Assembly: GCA_028583605.1 (NCBI GenBank)
Contig: CM053331.1
Coordinates: forward strand, 32,528,411-32,592,410
DNA length: 64,000 nucleotides
Direction: 5' to 3'
From: Dastarcus helophoroides
Taxonomy: Eukaryota; Arthropoda; Insecta; Coleoptera; Bothrideridae
Shown here: positions 34,311-46,939 of the stretch, piece after piece
Position numbering within the stretch: the first letter of the stretch is position 1
Layout: each line of letters starts with the position of its first letter
The notes under the pieces: generated by a model
Database searches by the model: none
Seen by the model: only the letters and a program-made list of their open reading frames with translations
Told to the model about the DNA's origin: nothing
Translations under genes and position numbers: made by a program

Positions 34311-35389
34311 ATAAAAGCACAGATTCATTTTGTAAGCAAGTACTTCAGAAACGATTTCACCAACTGTTCATTAATATGGGCAGATGTTAGGAATTTTTTT
34401 ATTGATGTCATATCGACAGAAGTGAACATTGTTAAAGATTGTGAAACATCTAAGCTCGTTCTTCTACCAGATAATTTTTGTAAACTACTCATTGTCAGTT
34501 TTAGACATGACCGGATAACTATTTTATCCAAAATCAAATATTATTTCTTAGCATATTATTCCTATGGCTCTAATCATTAATCATTTGAGTATATATTGTC
34601 AAAGTAGCCACGCCTTTCTAATGATAGAATTTGATTTATGTAACCTTTAATGGACAAGTTTTATCCTGGGTATTTTTGATAAATTACGTGTCTTAAGAAA
34701 ATTACCTTATAATATTGAGTTTCCTGTAGAAAGCAATGAGAATAATAACGCTCCTCATGCTTAAAGCCACCATTATTTCCTAGATAAAAAAGGTAAGCAA
34801 ATTCTATTAAATTATAATTTTAATATCTTAGAAACTGGGCTCGATAAGCCGAAATTAAAAAAAAAATGTGGTATAAAATGCATCCCAATTTTTTATGTAA
34901 TTTTCAAAGAACCATAACTTAGTGATTTTGAAAACAATATGTAATTGAAATTTTTATAGATAACTGGAATCTTTTAAATCGTTTTCTCGTATCATTGAGT
35001 TTCAGGCCAAAATCATACAAAAAAATAATTAAAAATCATGGGAAGTTTAAGAAAAAATCCAATTTATAAAAGAACGTTCAAAGTTTGGATTTTAAAAATG
35101 TGGAAGTTTAAATTTTAAAGTCAAAATGATGGAATCATTTTGGTAGCAAAAATAAAACTGAATTTTAATTTTAATTCAAAAATTTAGTTGAAAAATAACG
35201 GCAAATAACATTTCCGAATGTTACGAGAAAATAGTCAAAAATTTAAAATGCAAACCCAGAAGGTGAAACCTGAAAAAGACGAATTTCCAGTGTAACCTTG
35301 AGTTTGTAATTCTAAATTATAAAAACTAAAGCTTTCGAAAAAAATCTAAATTTTTTAAAACATTAAAAGCTTGGAATTTAAGTCGAAGA
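34311..35389. other. Unique AT-rich stretch
   Basis: No repeat until about 35.0 kb, where weak A-rich words appear. Frames at 34275-34580 (+) and 34325-34537 (-) overlap each other and match no domain I recognise. Neither is supported as a gene. Confidence 0.45.
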
Positions 35390-35399
35390 TTGAAGAACA

Positions 35400-38300
35400 A
35401 AATAAAAATTGAGTTATTTCAGTTGTTTTGTCATGAACTATTATTTAAAATTCACAAATGCCCTTTGGAACACCAAAAGCAAAATAATTTTATGCTAAAA
35501 AGTTGGGTAACTGATGATTCATCAGTATTGCAGTTGTTTTCCCATGAAACCTTCTCTAAAATTTACAAATGCCTCTTGGACCATCAAAAGCAAAATAATG
35601 TTATGCTAAAAAGTTAGGTAATTGGTGGTTCATCAATATTGCAGTTGCTTTCCCATGAAACTTTCTCTAAAATTCGCAAATTTTCTCATGAAACACCCTG
35701 ATCAAAATAATTTTGAGTTAAAATGTTGGGCTTTTGGTAGTTTATCAGTATCTCAATTGTTTTTCCATGAAGCATTCTCTTCTTTAAGAGTCAGAGACAA
35801 AATAATGTCATGGTATTTGGTGGACATCTGGCAGTTGTTTTTTCATCAAATCTAAAGTCGCAAGTGTTTTGAGCTAAACGTTTTAAATTTAGTAGTTCAT
35901 CTATGTTTCAATTGTTTGTTCAAGAAAAATTCACGAATATGCTCGTGGAGGTTCTTAGTCAAAATAATATTGTATTAAAAAGTTGAGTATTTGGTGGTTC
36001 ATCAGTAAAGCAGTTGTTTTCCATGAAACCATCTCTAATTTCTCACAAATGTTTTCATGGAGCATCCTGTTCAAAACAATAATTTAAGTGTTAAAATGCT
36101 GGACACTGGGTAGTTCATCAGTATTTCAATTATTTTACCAGGAAACATTCTCTTCTTGGATAGTCACAGGCAAACTAATGTTATGTTAAAAAGTTGGGTA
36201 TGTGTTGGTTCATCGTACTGGTTTTCTCATCAAATGTCCTAAAGTCACAAATGTTTTAAGCTAAACTTTAGACCTTTAATAATTCATTAGTATTTTGTTT
36301 GTTAACAAAAAATTTACTAATGTGCTTTTGGTGGTCCATAAGCAAACTAATATTGTGCTAAAGAGTTGGTTATTTGATGGTTCATCAGTATTGCAGTTTT
36401 TTACCCAGAAAATCTTTTCTAAAATTCGTAAATGTTCTCATGTAGCACCTTGCTCAAAATAATTATGACCTAAAATGTTGTACACTTGCTGGTTCTTTGG
36501 TATTTCAATTGCTTTGCCACAAAACATTTTCTTCTTGGAGAATCGTAGGCAAAATAATGTTATGTTAGAAAGCCAGGTATTTGATGGATCATCTGGTAGT
36601 TGTTTTTCGTAAAATCTCTAAAAATCGCAAATGACTTAAGCTGAACATTTGGTATTTAGTAGTTTATCACTACTTCAACCCTTTGTTCACGAAAACTTCG
36701 CAAGAGAGATCCATAGGCAAAATAATATTGTGCTAAAAAGTCGGTTATTTGGTGGTTTGTCAGTATTTCAGTTGTTTTTCCATGAAATCTTCTCTAAAGT
36801 TTGCAAATGTTCTCATGGTGCATCCTGCTCAAAATAAACTTTAGCTAAGATATTAGACATTTGGTAGTTCATCGGCATTCCAATTGTTTTGCCACGAAAC
36901 ATTCTCTGGTTTTTCAATCACAAAGTAATGTGATGGTAAAAAAAATGTGATGGTAAAAAATTAGGTATTTCATCTGGCACATCTCGTAGTTATTTTCCCA
37001 TAGAACCTCTAAAAGCCGTAAATGTTTTGATAAAAAAGTTGACTATTTAGCAGTTAATCAGTATTTCAATTGCTCCTGGAATTCTATGGGCAAAATAATG
37101 TTGTTTTAAGAGGTTGGGTTTTTGATGGTTCATTAGTATTGCAGTTGTTTTCCTATGAAATCCTCTTTAAAATTTTCAAATGTTCTCATGGAGCATCCTA
37201 ATCAAAATACTTTTGAATTAAAATGTTGAACATTTGGTGATTCATCAATATTTTAACTCTTTGCCACGAAATATTCTCTTCTTGGTGAATCATAGCCAAA
37301 ATAATGTAATGTCAAAAAGTTTGATTTTTGTGGCACATCTGGCAGTTGTTTACCCATAAGATCTCTAAAATGTTGTGGGCCTTTGATAATTCATCAGTAT
37401 TTTAATTATTTGTTTAAATATGCTCTTGGAGGTAAAATAAAATTGTGTTAAAAAGTTGGGTATTTGGTGATTCATCAGTACTGCAGTCGTTTTTCCATGA
37501 AATAACCTTTAAAATTCTCACAAATGTTCTCATGAAGCATCCCGAATAAATTAATTTTGAGCTAAAGTGTTGGAGATTTGGTAGTTCATCAATATTTTTA
37601 TTGTTTTGCCACGCAACAATCTTCTTTTGATCAATCACAGGCAAAGTAATAATATGGTAAAAAATTAGATATTTGGTGGTTCATTTGGCACATCTGATAG
37701 TTTAGTTTTTTCCCATAAAATCTTTAAAGGTCGTAAATATTTTGGGTACTTAGCAGTTTATCAGGATTTCTATTGTTTGTTTACGAAAAATTCACAAATG
37801 GGCCCCTGGAATTCTTTGGGCAAAATAATGTTATTTTAAAAGATTAAGTTTTTGATGGTTCATCAGTATTGCAGTTGTTTTTTCCATAAAATTCTCTATA
37901 AAATTTTCAAATGTTCTCATGGAGCATCCTGATCAAAATACTTTTGAATTCAAATATTGAACGTTTGGTAGTTCATCAATATTTTAACTGTTTTGCCACG
38001 AAACATTCTCTTCTTGGTGAATCATAGCCAAAATAATGTTATTTCAAAAAGTTGGGTTTTTGTAGCACATATAGTAGTTGTTTACTTATGAAATTTCCAA
38101 AAGTCTCAAATGTTGTGAGCTAAACGTTGGGCATTCGATAATTCATCAGTATTTCAATTATTTGTTTTGGGTATTTGGTGATTCATCAATACTGCAGTTG
38201 TTTTCTCATAAAATAACTTCTAAAATTCTTACAAATATTCTCATGGAGCATCCCGAATAAAATAATTTTGAGCTAAAGTGTTGGAGATTTGATAGTTCAT

Positions 38301-40480
38301 TAATATTTTAATTGTTTTGCCACGCAACAATCTCCTTTTTATCAATCACAGGCAAAGTAATAATATGGTAAAAAATTAGATATTTGGTGGTTCATTTGGC
38401 ACATCTGGTAGTTTAGTTTTTTCCCATAAAATCTTTAAAGGTCATAAAAATTTTGGGTACTGGTTCATTTTTTTTTCATAAAATCCTCTATAAAATTTTC
38501 AAATGTTCTCATGGAGCATCCTGATCAAAATACTTTTGAATTCAAAAATTGAACGTTTGGTAGTTCATCAATATTTTAACTGTTTGCCACAAAATATTCT
38601 GTTCTTGGTGACTCGTAGCCAAAATAATGTTATGTCAAAAAGTATGGTTTTTGTGGGACATTTAGCAGTTGTTTACTTATGAAATCACTAAAAGTCTCAA
38701 ATGTTTTGAGCTAAACGTTGGGCATTTGAGAACTCATCAGTATTTCAATTATTTGTTGACGAAAAATTCACAAATGTGCTCTTGGAGCTCCATAGGCAAA
38801 ATAAAATTGTGTTAAAAAGTTTGGTATTTAGTGTTTCATCAGTACTGCAGTTGTTTTCTCATGAAATAACCTCTAACATTCTCACAAATGTTCTCATGGA
38901 GCACCCTGATTAAAATAACAATTTAGAGTTGAAATGTTGGATATTGGGTAGTTTATCAGAATTTTAATTGTTTGTTAACGAAAAATTGATAAATGCGCTC
39001 TTGGAGGTCGATAAGCAAAATAATATTGTACTAAAAAGTTGGTTATTTGGTGGTTCATCAGTATTGCAGTCGTTTTCCCATAAAATCTTTTCTAAAATTC
39101 GCAAATGTTCTCATGGAGCATCCTGCCCAAATAGATTTGAGCTAAAATGTTGGACATTTGGTAGTTCATCAGTATTCCAATTGTTTTGCCACGGAACATT
39201 CTCTTCCTGAAGAATCTCAGGCAAAATAATGTGTTAAAAAGTTTGGCATTTGGTGATTCATGTGGCAGTTGTTTTCCCATGAAATATCTAAAGGTCGCAA
39301 ATGGTTTGAGCTAAACGTTAGACTTTTAATAATTTATAAGTATTTCAATTGTTTCTTAACGAAAAATTCACAAATGTGCTTTTGGAGGTCCATAGGCAAA
39401 ATAAAATTGTGTTAAAAAGTTTGGTATTTAGTGGTTCATCAGTACTGCAGTTGTTTTCTCATGAAATAACCTCTAACATTCTCACAAATGTTCTCATGGA
39501 GCACCCTGATTAAAATAACAATTTAGAGTTGAAATGTTGGACATTGGGTAGTTTATCAGCATTTCAATTGTTTGTTAACGAAAAATTGATAAATGCGCTC
39601 TTGGAGGTCGATAAGCAAAATAATATTGTACTAAAAAGTTGGTTATTTGGAGGTTCATCAGTATTGCAGTTGTTTTCCCATGAAATCTTTTCTAAAATTA
39701 GCAAATGTTCTCGTGGAGCATCCTGCAAAAAATAGATTTGAGCTAAAATGTTGGACATTTGGTAGTTCATCAGTATTTTAGTTGTTTTGCCACGAAACAT
39801 TCTCTTCCTGATGAATCTCAGGCAAAATAATGTGTTAAAAAGTTTTTTTATTTGGTGATTCATGTGGCAGTTGTTTTCCCATGAAATATCTAAAAGTCGC
39901 AAATGTTTTGAGTTAAACGTTAGACTTTTAATAATTCATAAGTATTTCAATTGTTTGTTAACGAAAAATTCACAAATGTGCTTTTGAAGGTCCATAGGCA
40001 AAATAATATTGTAGTAAAATGTTGGTTACTTGGTGGTTTATCAGTATCGCAGCTGTTTTCTCATGAAATCTTCCTTAAATTTCTCAAATGTTCTCATGGA
40101 CCATCCTAATTAAAATAACTTTAAACTAAAATGTTGGACATTTGGTAGTTCATCAGTATTTTAGTTGTTTTGCCACAAAACCTACTCTTCTTGGACAATC
40201 ACAAGCAAAGTAATGTGATGGTAAAAAATTAGGTATTTGGTGTTTAAAAGTTGATTCCTTGGTGGCTCATCTGACACTTGCTTTCTCATGAAATCTCTAA
40301 AAGGTGCAAATGGTGCAAATGTTTTAAGCTAAAAGTATTTCAATTGTTTGTTCACGATAAATTCTCTAAAATTCACAAATGTGCTCTTAGAAGTTCATAA
40401 GCAAAATAATATTGTGTTAAAAAGTTACATATTTGATGGTTCACCAATATTGCAGTTATTTTCTCATGAATTTTTTCCTG
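35400..40480. repeat. Satellite B, about 100-bp sub-units in higher-order repeats
   Basis: Five kilobases of related sub-units of roughly 75-115 bp. Landmarks are TTTGGTGGTTCATCAGTATT, GCAGTTGTTTTCCCATGAAA, AAATGTTCTCATGGAGCATC, TTTTGCCACGAAACATTCTC, GTTAACGAAAAATTCACAAA and GGCAAAATAATATTGTG. The order of sub-unit types is itself repeated (higher-order repeat), clearest at 38.75-39.95 kb and, less exactly, at 37.08-37.41 versus 37.81-38.17 kb. The frames over it are repeat shadows. Confidence 0.92.
38750..39949. repeat. Recent 600-bp tandem duplication in satellite B
   Basis: Positions 38881-38940 and 39481-39540 are identical, and 38761-38880 and 38941-39120 match 39361-39480 and 39541-39720 with only a few substitutions, at an offset of exactly 600 bp. 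Copies elsewhere in the array are far more diverged, so this pair is the youngest event. Confidence 0.92.
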
Positions 40481-43400
40481 CAAAATTATTTAAATTCAAA
40501 ATTTCAAAAGAAAAATCAAAATTTTTAAAAGGCCAAAATTATGAATATTTTGATATGAAAACAGGAGATTTTAAAACAAAAGTGTATAAGAAATAAACTC
40601 GAAATTTTAATTTAAAAAAAAGACAAAAATTAAAAGCTTAAAGTTAAAACTTCGAAAAAAACATCTCGAAGTCAAAGCCGATATTTTGCTGTTGGAAATT
40701 TACTAAATTTTCTAATGTAAATCAACATTTTCAATTAAGAATAGAAGCTCCTAAAAAAAATTCAATTTCCAAAACGAAGTTTTAAAAATAAAACTGAACT
40801 GAAGGTGTAAACTTGTAATTATACGAAATAACATTTAAAAAGCAAATTAAAAGGTACAAAAAATTTTGACTGAAGGGCTGACATTTCAAAAAAAAGTGAG
40901 AAATAGTAATTTTGAGGAAAACTATGAAACATATTTGGTTTAAAGCGAAAATCTAGAAAAAATATACTTTAAACTTGAAATTTCAAAAGTTTCGTGCTTT
41001 GAAGTGGAAGTTTTGATAGAATCAAAACCATCAAATTTTGAGTTTACAATCAAAAAAGTCCAAAGAAAAACACTAAAATTGTTCTCCCAGAATGTTGAAA
41101 AAAAAACTTAAAATTTGAAATAAAAATTTCGAAATTTATAAAACAGTTAACGCAAAATTTTTAAAATATCAAATAAAAACAAAATGTTTTGAAAGGAAAA
41201 GGAAAAATTTGGAGGAAAGATTTATAAAATTATTTTCTAAGCACTTTGAATTTAAAGAGAAATAGAGGTAAACATTTCGAGTTAAAACCCAAAGAAAAAT
41301 TTAAATTTCCAAAAAAACAAAATTATAGAAAGACTTTTAAAACCTGAAATTTGAAATAATGCAAAAAAAATTGAATTTTCAAAATGAATGTGGGCAAGGA
41401 AATAAAATTTAAATATAACGAAAGAAATTGAAACTTTAAATTAGAGCCAAAGGGAAAGTTAAACAGGTAAATTGATACTAAATAAGCGAGTCAAAATTTC
41501 ATAACATTTCTAAAATAAAGTAAAAATTTCTCTAAAAGGTTTCGGGTATAAAGTCAAAATTTCAGGAGAAAAACTCAAAATTGCAAGTTTAAGGTTGAAA
41601 TTTTGCATATAAATTGCAATTTTGACAAAAATGGGGGAAACTTTCAGTTAAAATTTAAGAAAAAAAGTGAAATATTTGAAAAACATGATAATAATAAAAT
41701 CTTTTGAAAAAATAACGTTTTGGTTTGTCAACAATTTAAAAGGTAAAATGGAAAAGTGGAAGAAAAAACTCGTGTTATTTTTCTTTACGACCATATTTCT
41801 TCAAGTTGGAGCATTCTAAAAATTGTTTTAAAAATTTGGGCCTTGCATTTTTGAAATCAATTTCGCAAAATAAATTTTCAAGAATAAATTGAATATTTAT
41901 TAAAAAATGTTGAGCATTTGTAGTTCAAAATTGAAGGTTTATGATAAAAGGTTCGAGTTTAATTTCGAAACATTATAAAGTAAATAAAAACAAAAAATAG
42001 ACTTTCAGCTCGAAATTTCGAAAAATGGTCCAAAATTTCAAAAAATTGTCCAAAATTTCGATGTAATGGACATTTCAGAGGGACACCTAAATTTATGAAA
42101 AAAAAAAACATTTCTCGCAATTTTAAGAGATAAACTTGACCTTTAGAGATTAATGTCAGAATACTCAATAAGAAATCGAAGTGTATAAAAAATTAAAAAT
42201 TTTTAATAAGTCGGAAGTTGAAAAAAATTGAAACTTAATAATTAAAATTTCGAATTTATAAACTTCAAATATTTCAAATAACCCACAATTTTTAGTATCT
42301 CCTTTTGAAGTTCGAGTTCCCAATAAAATTAAAAAATAAATGGATTAACTTGGATTCCTGAAAAAAAAATTTCAGTCATTCACCCTTTTAAAAAAAATTG
42401 AGTTTGGACACTAAAGTTCTAGAAAAAAGTTAGACTTTGTAATTCAGGTTCAAGGTTTTTGTTATTTCAAGCTTTGACTTGGAAATTTTATTTTCGGACT
42501 GGAACTTTAGCCGTCAGCTTCAAATTGTTCGTAAATAAAAATAAGTTTGAAAAAAACACTCAGCATTTCGAGGTTAAGCTCAAAATGTTAATGTCTTTTG
42601 ACAATTTTCTTCTTTATTTTAGGCCACCTTAACAGTTATAATTAAGTGTGAATTTTAAAAAATTTCAGTTTCTGAAAAACTCTAAAATTTAAAAAAATGA
42701 AGTTTGGGTTTTAACACGAAATTTTGACAACAAAGAAACTTTGTTGACTTTAATGCTGCGGCCGCACTGAAGGTTGTTTGCCTGGAGGGTAGAGAGTAGC
42801 AAGTCGCCAGCATATTCCACTTTTACTCAAAGGCTTAGCCGAAATGTGGAAATTAATATCGAAATTTCAAAACGTTTTAAATATTTCGGTTTTTCTTTTA
42901 TAATTTTGGTTTTTTGTAATATTTTTTTCTCAGAATTTGAATTTTTTTTATAGAAGCTTTAAATTAAAGCGCGAAATAAAAAGAGAAAGTGTTAAATTTA
43001 AACTCCACGTTTTAGGAAAATGACCAGAATTTAAAAAAAAAATCGAAATATTTGTGCAAGTTTTCTAAAAAAAGTCGAATTTATTATAGACTTTTCACTG
43101 ATAAATTTGGGTTTTTTTGGAATTTAAACTTTTTTTTCCCACAATTCCTTATCTAAATTTGCAAAGCTAAACGTTTTTTTTTTCTAAAATTAAGACTTAA
43201 GGCAACATTTTGATGTAACGTTAAAACGTTAAAAGATTTTTTTTTACAAAATCTTGAGACAAAACAGAAAATTATAAGTCTAAACTTGGAATTTTGATAA
43301 AAATTTTAATTATCCAATTTATATTCGAATGTTCAAAATTTCTTCATAGATCACACAGTTGAAAATAAATCAAAACTACAGTTTTTTTGAAGTTTTGGTT

Positions 43401-44660
43401 CACTCAAAATTTAGACTTTTAAAAAAATGTTGATCTTTTTCTTTTGAAATTTAAACTTTTTTCTAGACATTTTAAATTAAAAAAAAGTTTTTATGTTTAA
43501 ACTCCAACTAAAGTCGATATTTCGAGATTGAAATTGGGTCCATATTTTTTATAATAATTCGGTCTTGTTTTTTCCATTTTTAAACCTAAATTTTTTAGGA
43601 GAAAACTGGAATAAAGAGCTCAATGAAAAAGTGTTTATGGTAGATTTAAAAATTTAAAGAAAAGGTAACCAATATCCAAATTAAGATAAAAAATTTGTGA
43701 AAAAATCGAAATACTTGAAAAAAGCTTGAGTTTTAGAAAAACAATTGGATTTTAATTCTTGGTAAAGAAGTTTTTAAATTGAAATCTATGTTTTATGAGA
43801 AAAAAGTAAAACATTTTAGGAAAAAACGAAATTCTGACATAAAATATTAAAGAATTTCACAAAGTAGAATTAAAAACATATCAATTAATCAAATGATTGA
43901 AAACAAAAGCTTGCAATTTTTTTATATAATCTCAAAATCTTCAGAAAAAATCAAGATTTTTAGTAAAAATAAAAATCTTCATTAATTTTATTTAACATTT
44001 ATGCGACCAATAGGAGTCTACCATGAAGAATAAAAATGAAAATGTTATGGTAAACATGTAAACAATCGTACCCTTAATTAGGAATAAGGGAAAGAAAATA
44101 TTCTAAGTTTACTCTTAAAATTTTGCATATAATTTCAAAATTACGAATTTAAATTAATATTCCCTCCATTTTTCTTAAAATATCTACTTTGAAATACCAA
44201 AATTATTAACAAATTCGAAGTATCGACATTTTGACCAAATCCTACAGAGAAAAGATCGTGATTATACGAATCGAAATTGCAGGAAATATTTATATCTAAC
44301 AATTTAAGATCCCCACAGAAATATAAGAAAAAAAAGTTCATGCATCGTAAATAATCTGATTTTAGGACAAAAATTAGGTTACAGTTTGGAATTGACTAGA
44401 GATTTCAAAATAAAGACGAAATTATGGGGTTGAAGTTGAATTTTGAGAAAAAAAGTTTAGAAAACCAGTTTTCATTTCTAAACTCAATATTTTTCAAATT
44501 TCTAAGCTATGGTCGAACTTTTGAAAAAAAAAGACAAAGTCTTATAAAGGAAATATCCCGTTTAAACTAAGAAGTTTAAAAAATGTACGAAGTTTAAGAA
44601 AATCTCCAGAAAACCTGAACTTTACAAAAAAAAATATTTTGCAAGGGAAGGTTTTAAAAA
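40481..44660. repeat. Very decayed A-rich satellite block
   Basis: GTCGAAATTT-family words are still recognisable (AAAATTTCGA, TTGAAATTT) but with little periodicity, so this is the oldest block of the family. 42.88-43.6 kb is partly T-rich. No gene is seen. Confidence 0.6.
42750..42840. other. GC-richer island in the decayed block
   Basis: CTGCGGCCGCACTGAAGG then TTTGCCTGGAGGGTAGAGAG stands out by composition. There is no long frame and no transposon terminus recognised. It may be a remnant of an inserted element. Confidence 0.3.
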
Positions 44661-45245
44661 GAACTCGCCCTGGATTAATATTTGTATGCTGTTTTTAATT
44701 TATACTGGCCCGATACAAATTTTTCTTTATTCTTTGGCCTATTCTAGAAAAAGCTTGCCCATCATTGTCCTGTTCAAATAGCCAGCTTCACGTAAATCGC
44801 ACAAATAAGATTTTTCTTACTTTATATTTTTATTATACATTTAAGTTAAAGGGGTGTAACGTGAAAGGTTAAGAATGTTCCTTAATGACTCCAGTGATGG
44901 AATATTACATAATTGTACGTAAGGATAACATTCAATTACCGGAAACGTACAAAAGAACAGTAGGATAATCCTGAAACAACAAAGCATGTGAAGTAACACA
45001 TTCAAGGGTGCAAAAGCATCAAAGCTTTTCATACTCAGTTAATTGAATAGGGTAACTATTGTTGACATGAAGATTAAACTGTTCTTGACTCCCGCTTAAA
45101 GTTTAAACAATTTAGTAGCAACATACACAGACTGTAACATAATATGACTAAGAAATAAATTTCCCTACAATTGACACGACTGATATGAAATTTAAAAGTA
45201 TTTCGGACGTCATTCCACGACACCAATTTTATCTAATATAATCCC
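44661..45245. other. Unique stretch, no gene seen
   Basis: Ordinary AT-rich DNA without repeats. A 63-codon minus frame at 44841-45032 has no recognisable domain. Confidence 0.45.
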
Positions 45246-45554
45246 ATGGAAGCGCCACCTGTAAAATCTTTTAAAAATCATATCAGTCCTGTTTCAAAAT
45301 TTAAAATGTTTTTAAAATGTTTCCAATTATCTAATTATCTAATGTTTTCAGAAATCTTAACAATAATTTATTTTGTAAAAGTCCAACCTGTCAATGAAAT
45401 GAAAAAAGATAATAAAAAAATAGACTGGTTTAGAAACCACTTAAGCAAAAACAAATATCGAAATACGTTGAATGAAATATTAATCGATATTTCGTTGAAT
45501 GAAAACATTAATCCAACGTTTAACGATGATAGCTTGGCTATCGAAACGCCTTAG
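45246..45554 (+). other. 102-codon frame ending in the GATGATAGC motif
   Basis: ATG-initiated frame, lysine- and asparagine-rich (MKKDNKKIDWFRNHLSKNKY near the middle), closing as FNDDSLAIETP-stop. Its last codons are the repeat motif GATGATAGCTTGGCTATCGA shared with 13.13 and 33.14 kb. It could be a remnant of a small ORF of the same retroelement or a chance frame. No family is recognised. Confidence 0.25.
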
Positions 45555-45660
45555 AGCAACCTTTGTTATGATTTTTAATCTTTCTTGGTTTCAAGGGACA
45601 AGATTTGTATTTTAATTTTGGAGATAACCAATGACCAGTCCGTTCTACCAAAGAAAAAAT
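45520..45660 (+). repeat. Penelope-like GATGATAGC motif, copy 3
   Basis: GATAGC-TTG-GCTATC followed by GAAACGCCTTAGAGCAACC, then TCTTTCTTGGTTTCAAGGGA, CAAGATTTGTATTTTAATTT and GATAACCAATGACCAGTCCG. The CTGAAGA box is missing upstream (AACGATG instead). The downstream order matches the 33.2-kb copy. Confidence 0.6.
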
Positions 45661-45664
45661 CATT

Positions 45665-46560
45665 TAACGTCAGCAAGCAACAAAAAAATCGCTCAATTTT
45701 ACGCGTAACCGATCCAGTACTGACTGAAACAGAATTCCTAATTTGAACTGATACATAAATAAGAAAGTATGCTGCTAGAGGGCTTTTAGAAGATGAGAGT
45801 ATCGAGCACGTGATGTGTCACTGCCCGGCACTAGCATCAATCAAAGGATCCACACTGGGGGACTTCTGGCCTAGTGTGGCCAGTTTGAGAGAGGCGCATT
45901 TAAGGGACGTTCTTCAGTTTGGGTGGCTGAATGAATGACCAAGGACATCTTAATCACGGGGATAACACAATGGGCCCGGAAAGAGTGGCCTAATCTTTAG
46001 ACAAGCCACAACGAATCCAGAATCCAGAAAGAAAATATGCTTGTCTGTCTCTCTGTTTGATGACTTTTCACGGCTCAATTACTGAACCGAATTTGACGAA
46101 AATTCGTACAGAGGTTCCTTGAAACTAGTCGTTTAAGGGCAGTAAGCAACAATTGCTCAATTTTCCGCGAGACCGATACAGTACTGACTGAGACAGAATT
46201 CCTAACTCGAACTGATACATAAATAAGAAAGTATGTTTGTCTGCCTCTCTATTTGATGACTTTTCAGGGCTCAATTACTGAATAGATTTCGACCAAAATT
46301 AATACAGAGGTTACTTGAATTTAGGGATAATCAATAGGGTACGTTTTATTCCGAAAACTTGAACTGATACATAAATAAAAAAATATGCTTGCCTGTCTCT
46401 CTGTTTGCTGACTTTTCACGACTCAATTACTGAACCGATTTCAACGAAAATTGGTACAGATGTTCCTTGAAACTAGATTATGTTTTATCCCGAAAAACTG
46501 TTCTTGACATTTTCAAACTAAGAAAGTAGTAGATAAAAATTTAACGGTGTGGCCTAACAT
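45665..46560 (+). repeat. Tandem dispersed repeat with TGACTTTTCACGGCTCAATT units
   Basis: GAACTGATACATAAATAAGA, then TGTCTGTCTCTCTGTTTGAT, then TTTTCACGGCTCAATTACTG, then AACCGATTT-ACGAAAATT-GTACAGAGGTTCCTTGAAAC. This series occurs at about 46.03, 46.22 and 46.38 kb, and a weaker copy lies at 47.59-47.71 kb. A second shared piece (CAGTACTGACTGAGACAGAATTCC-like) occurs at 45.71 and 46.17 kb. The first copy is split by a LINE tail. Confidence 0.75.
45774..46029 (+). mobile_element. 5'-truncated non-LTR retrotransposon (LINE) tail
   Basis: An open frame from 45774 to a TGA at 45936-45938 encodes the end of an ORF2 protein. It contains EDESIEHVMCHCPALASI, whose H-x-x-C-x-C spacing resembles the C-terminal cysteine knuckle region of Jockey/I/R1-group LINEs, then LGDFWPSVASLREAHLRD. 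A short 3' untranslated region follows. The flanks AGAAAGTATGCT (45762-45773) and AGAAAATATGCT (46030-46041) are a 12-bp target duplication with one mismatch, showing insertion into the tandem repeat above. Severe 5' truncation is usual for LINEs. Confidence 0.75.
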
Positions 46561-46651
46561 CCTAGAGTGTAACTTCGCTATCTAACATTATTCTACAACA
46601 ACCGTTCAACTTAAAACAGTTTTTTGTGGAGCATCAGCTCATTATTTAGGC

Positions 46652-46936
46652 CAGTGTTTCCCAACCGATGTGTCACGACACACTGTTGTGTCACCAGAAG
46701 CTCCCAGAGGTGTCAATAAATTATGGGATATGAGATAATAAAATTTTCAAATATATAACTTTTTTTTACTCATAAAAATGTGTAGATCAAAGGTAGGTTG
46801 CCAAAAATTAATTGGGCGCTCATGAGAATATTATTTTGGTCGTCAAAAGTTTCTTAAACGAGTAATGTGCATCGCTCTTTTTTTATACAATACCAAAAGT
46901 GTGTCGCTTCCGAAAAAAAAAGATTGAGAAACACCC
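46652..46936. mobile_element. hAT-type MITE
   Basis: Starts CAGTGTTTCCCAACCGATG and ends with GATTGAGAAACAC, near-reverse complement of the start. CAGTGTTTCCCAACC is a common hAT terminus. Internally GTGTCACGACACACTGTTGT forms a small hairpin. No matching 8-bp flanks are visible, so the right boundary is approximate. It has no coding capacity. Confidence 0.65.
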
Positions 46937-46939
46937 AAC

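Noticed and set aside
34275..34580. Coding gene in a region open on both strands
   Set aside because: The two frames overlap in antisense, neither shows a recognisable domain, and the upstream part begins inside the TGTTACA minisatellite.
35390..40596. Multiple frames with the recurring motif QLFSHE in satellite B
   Set aside because: The shared peptide is the translation of the tandem unit; no start, splice or codon-use signal supports a repeat protein.
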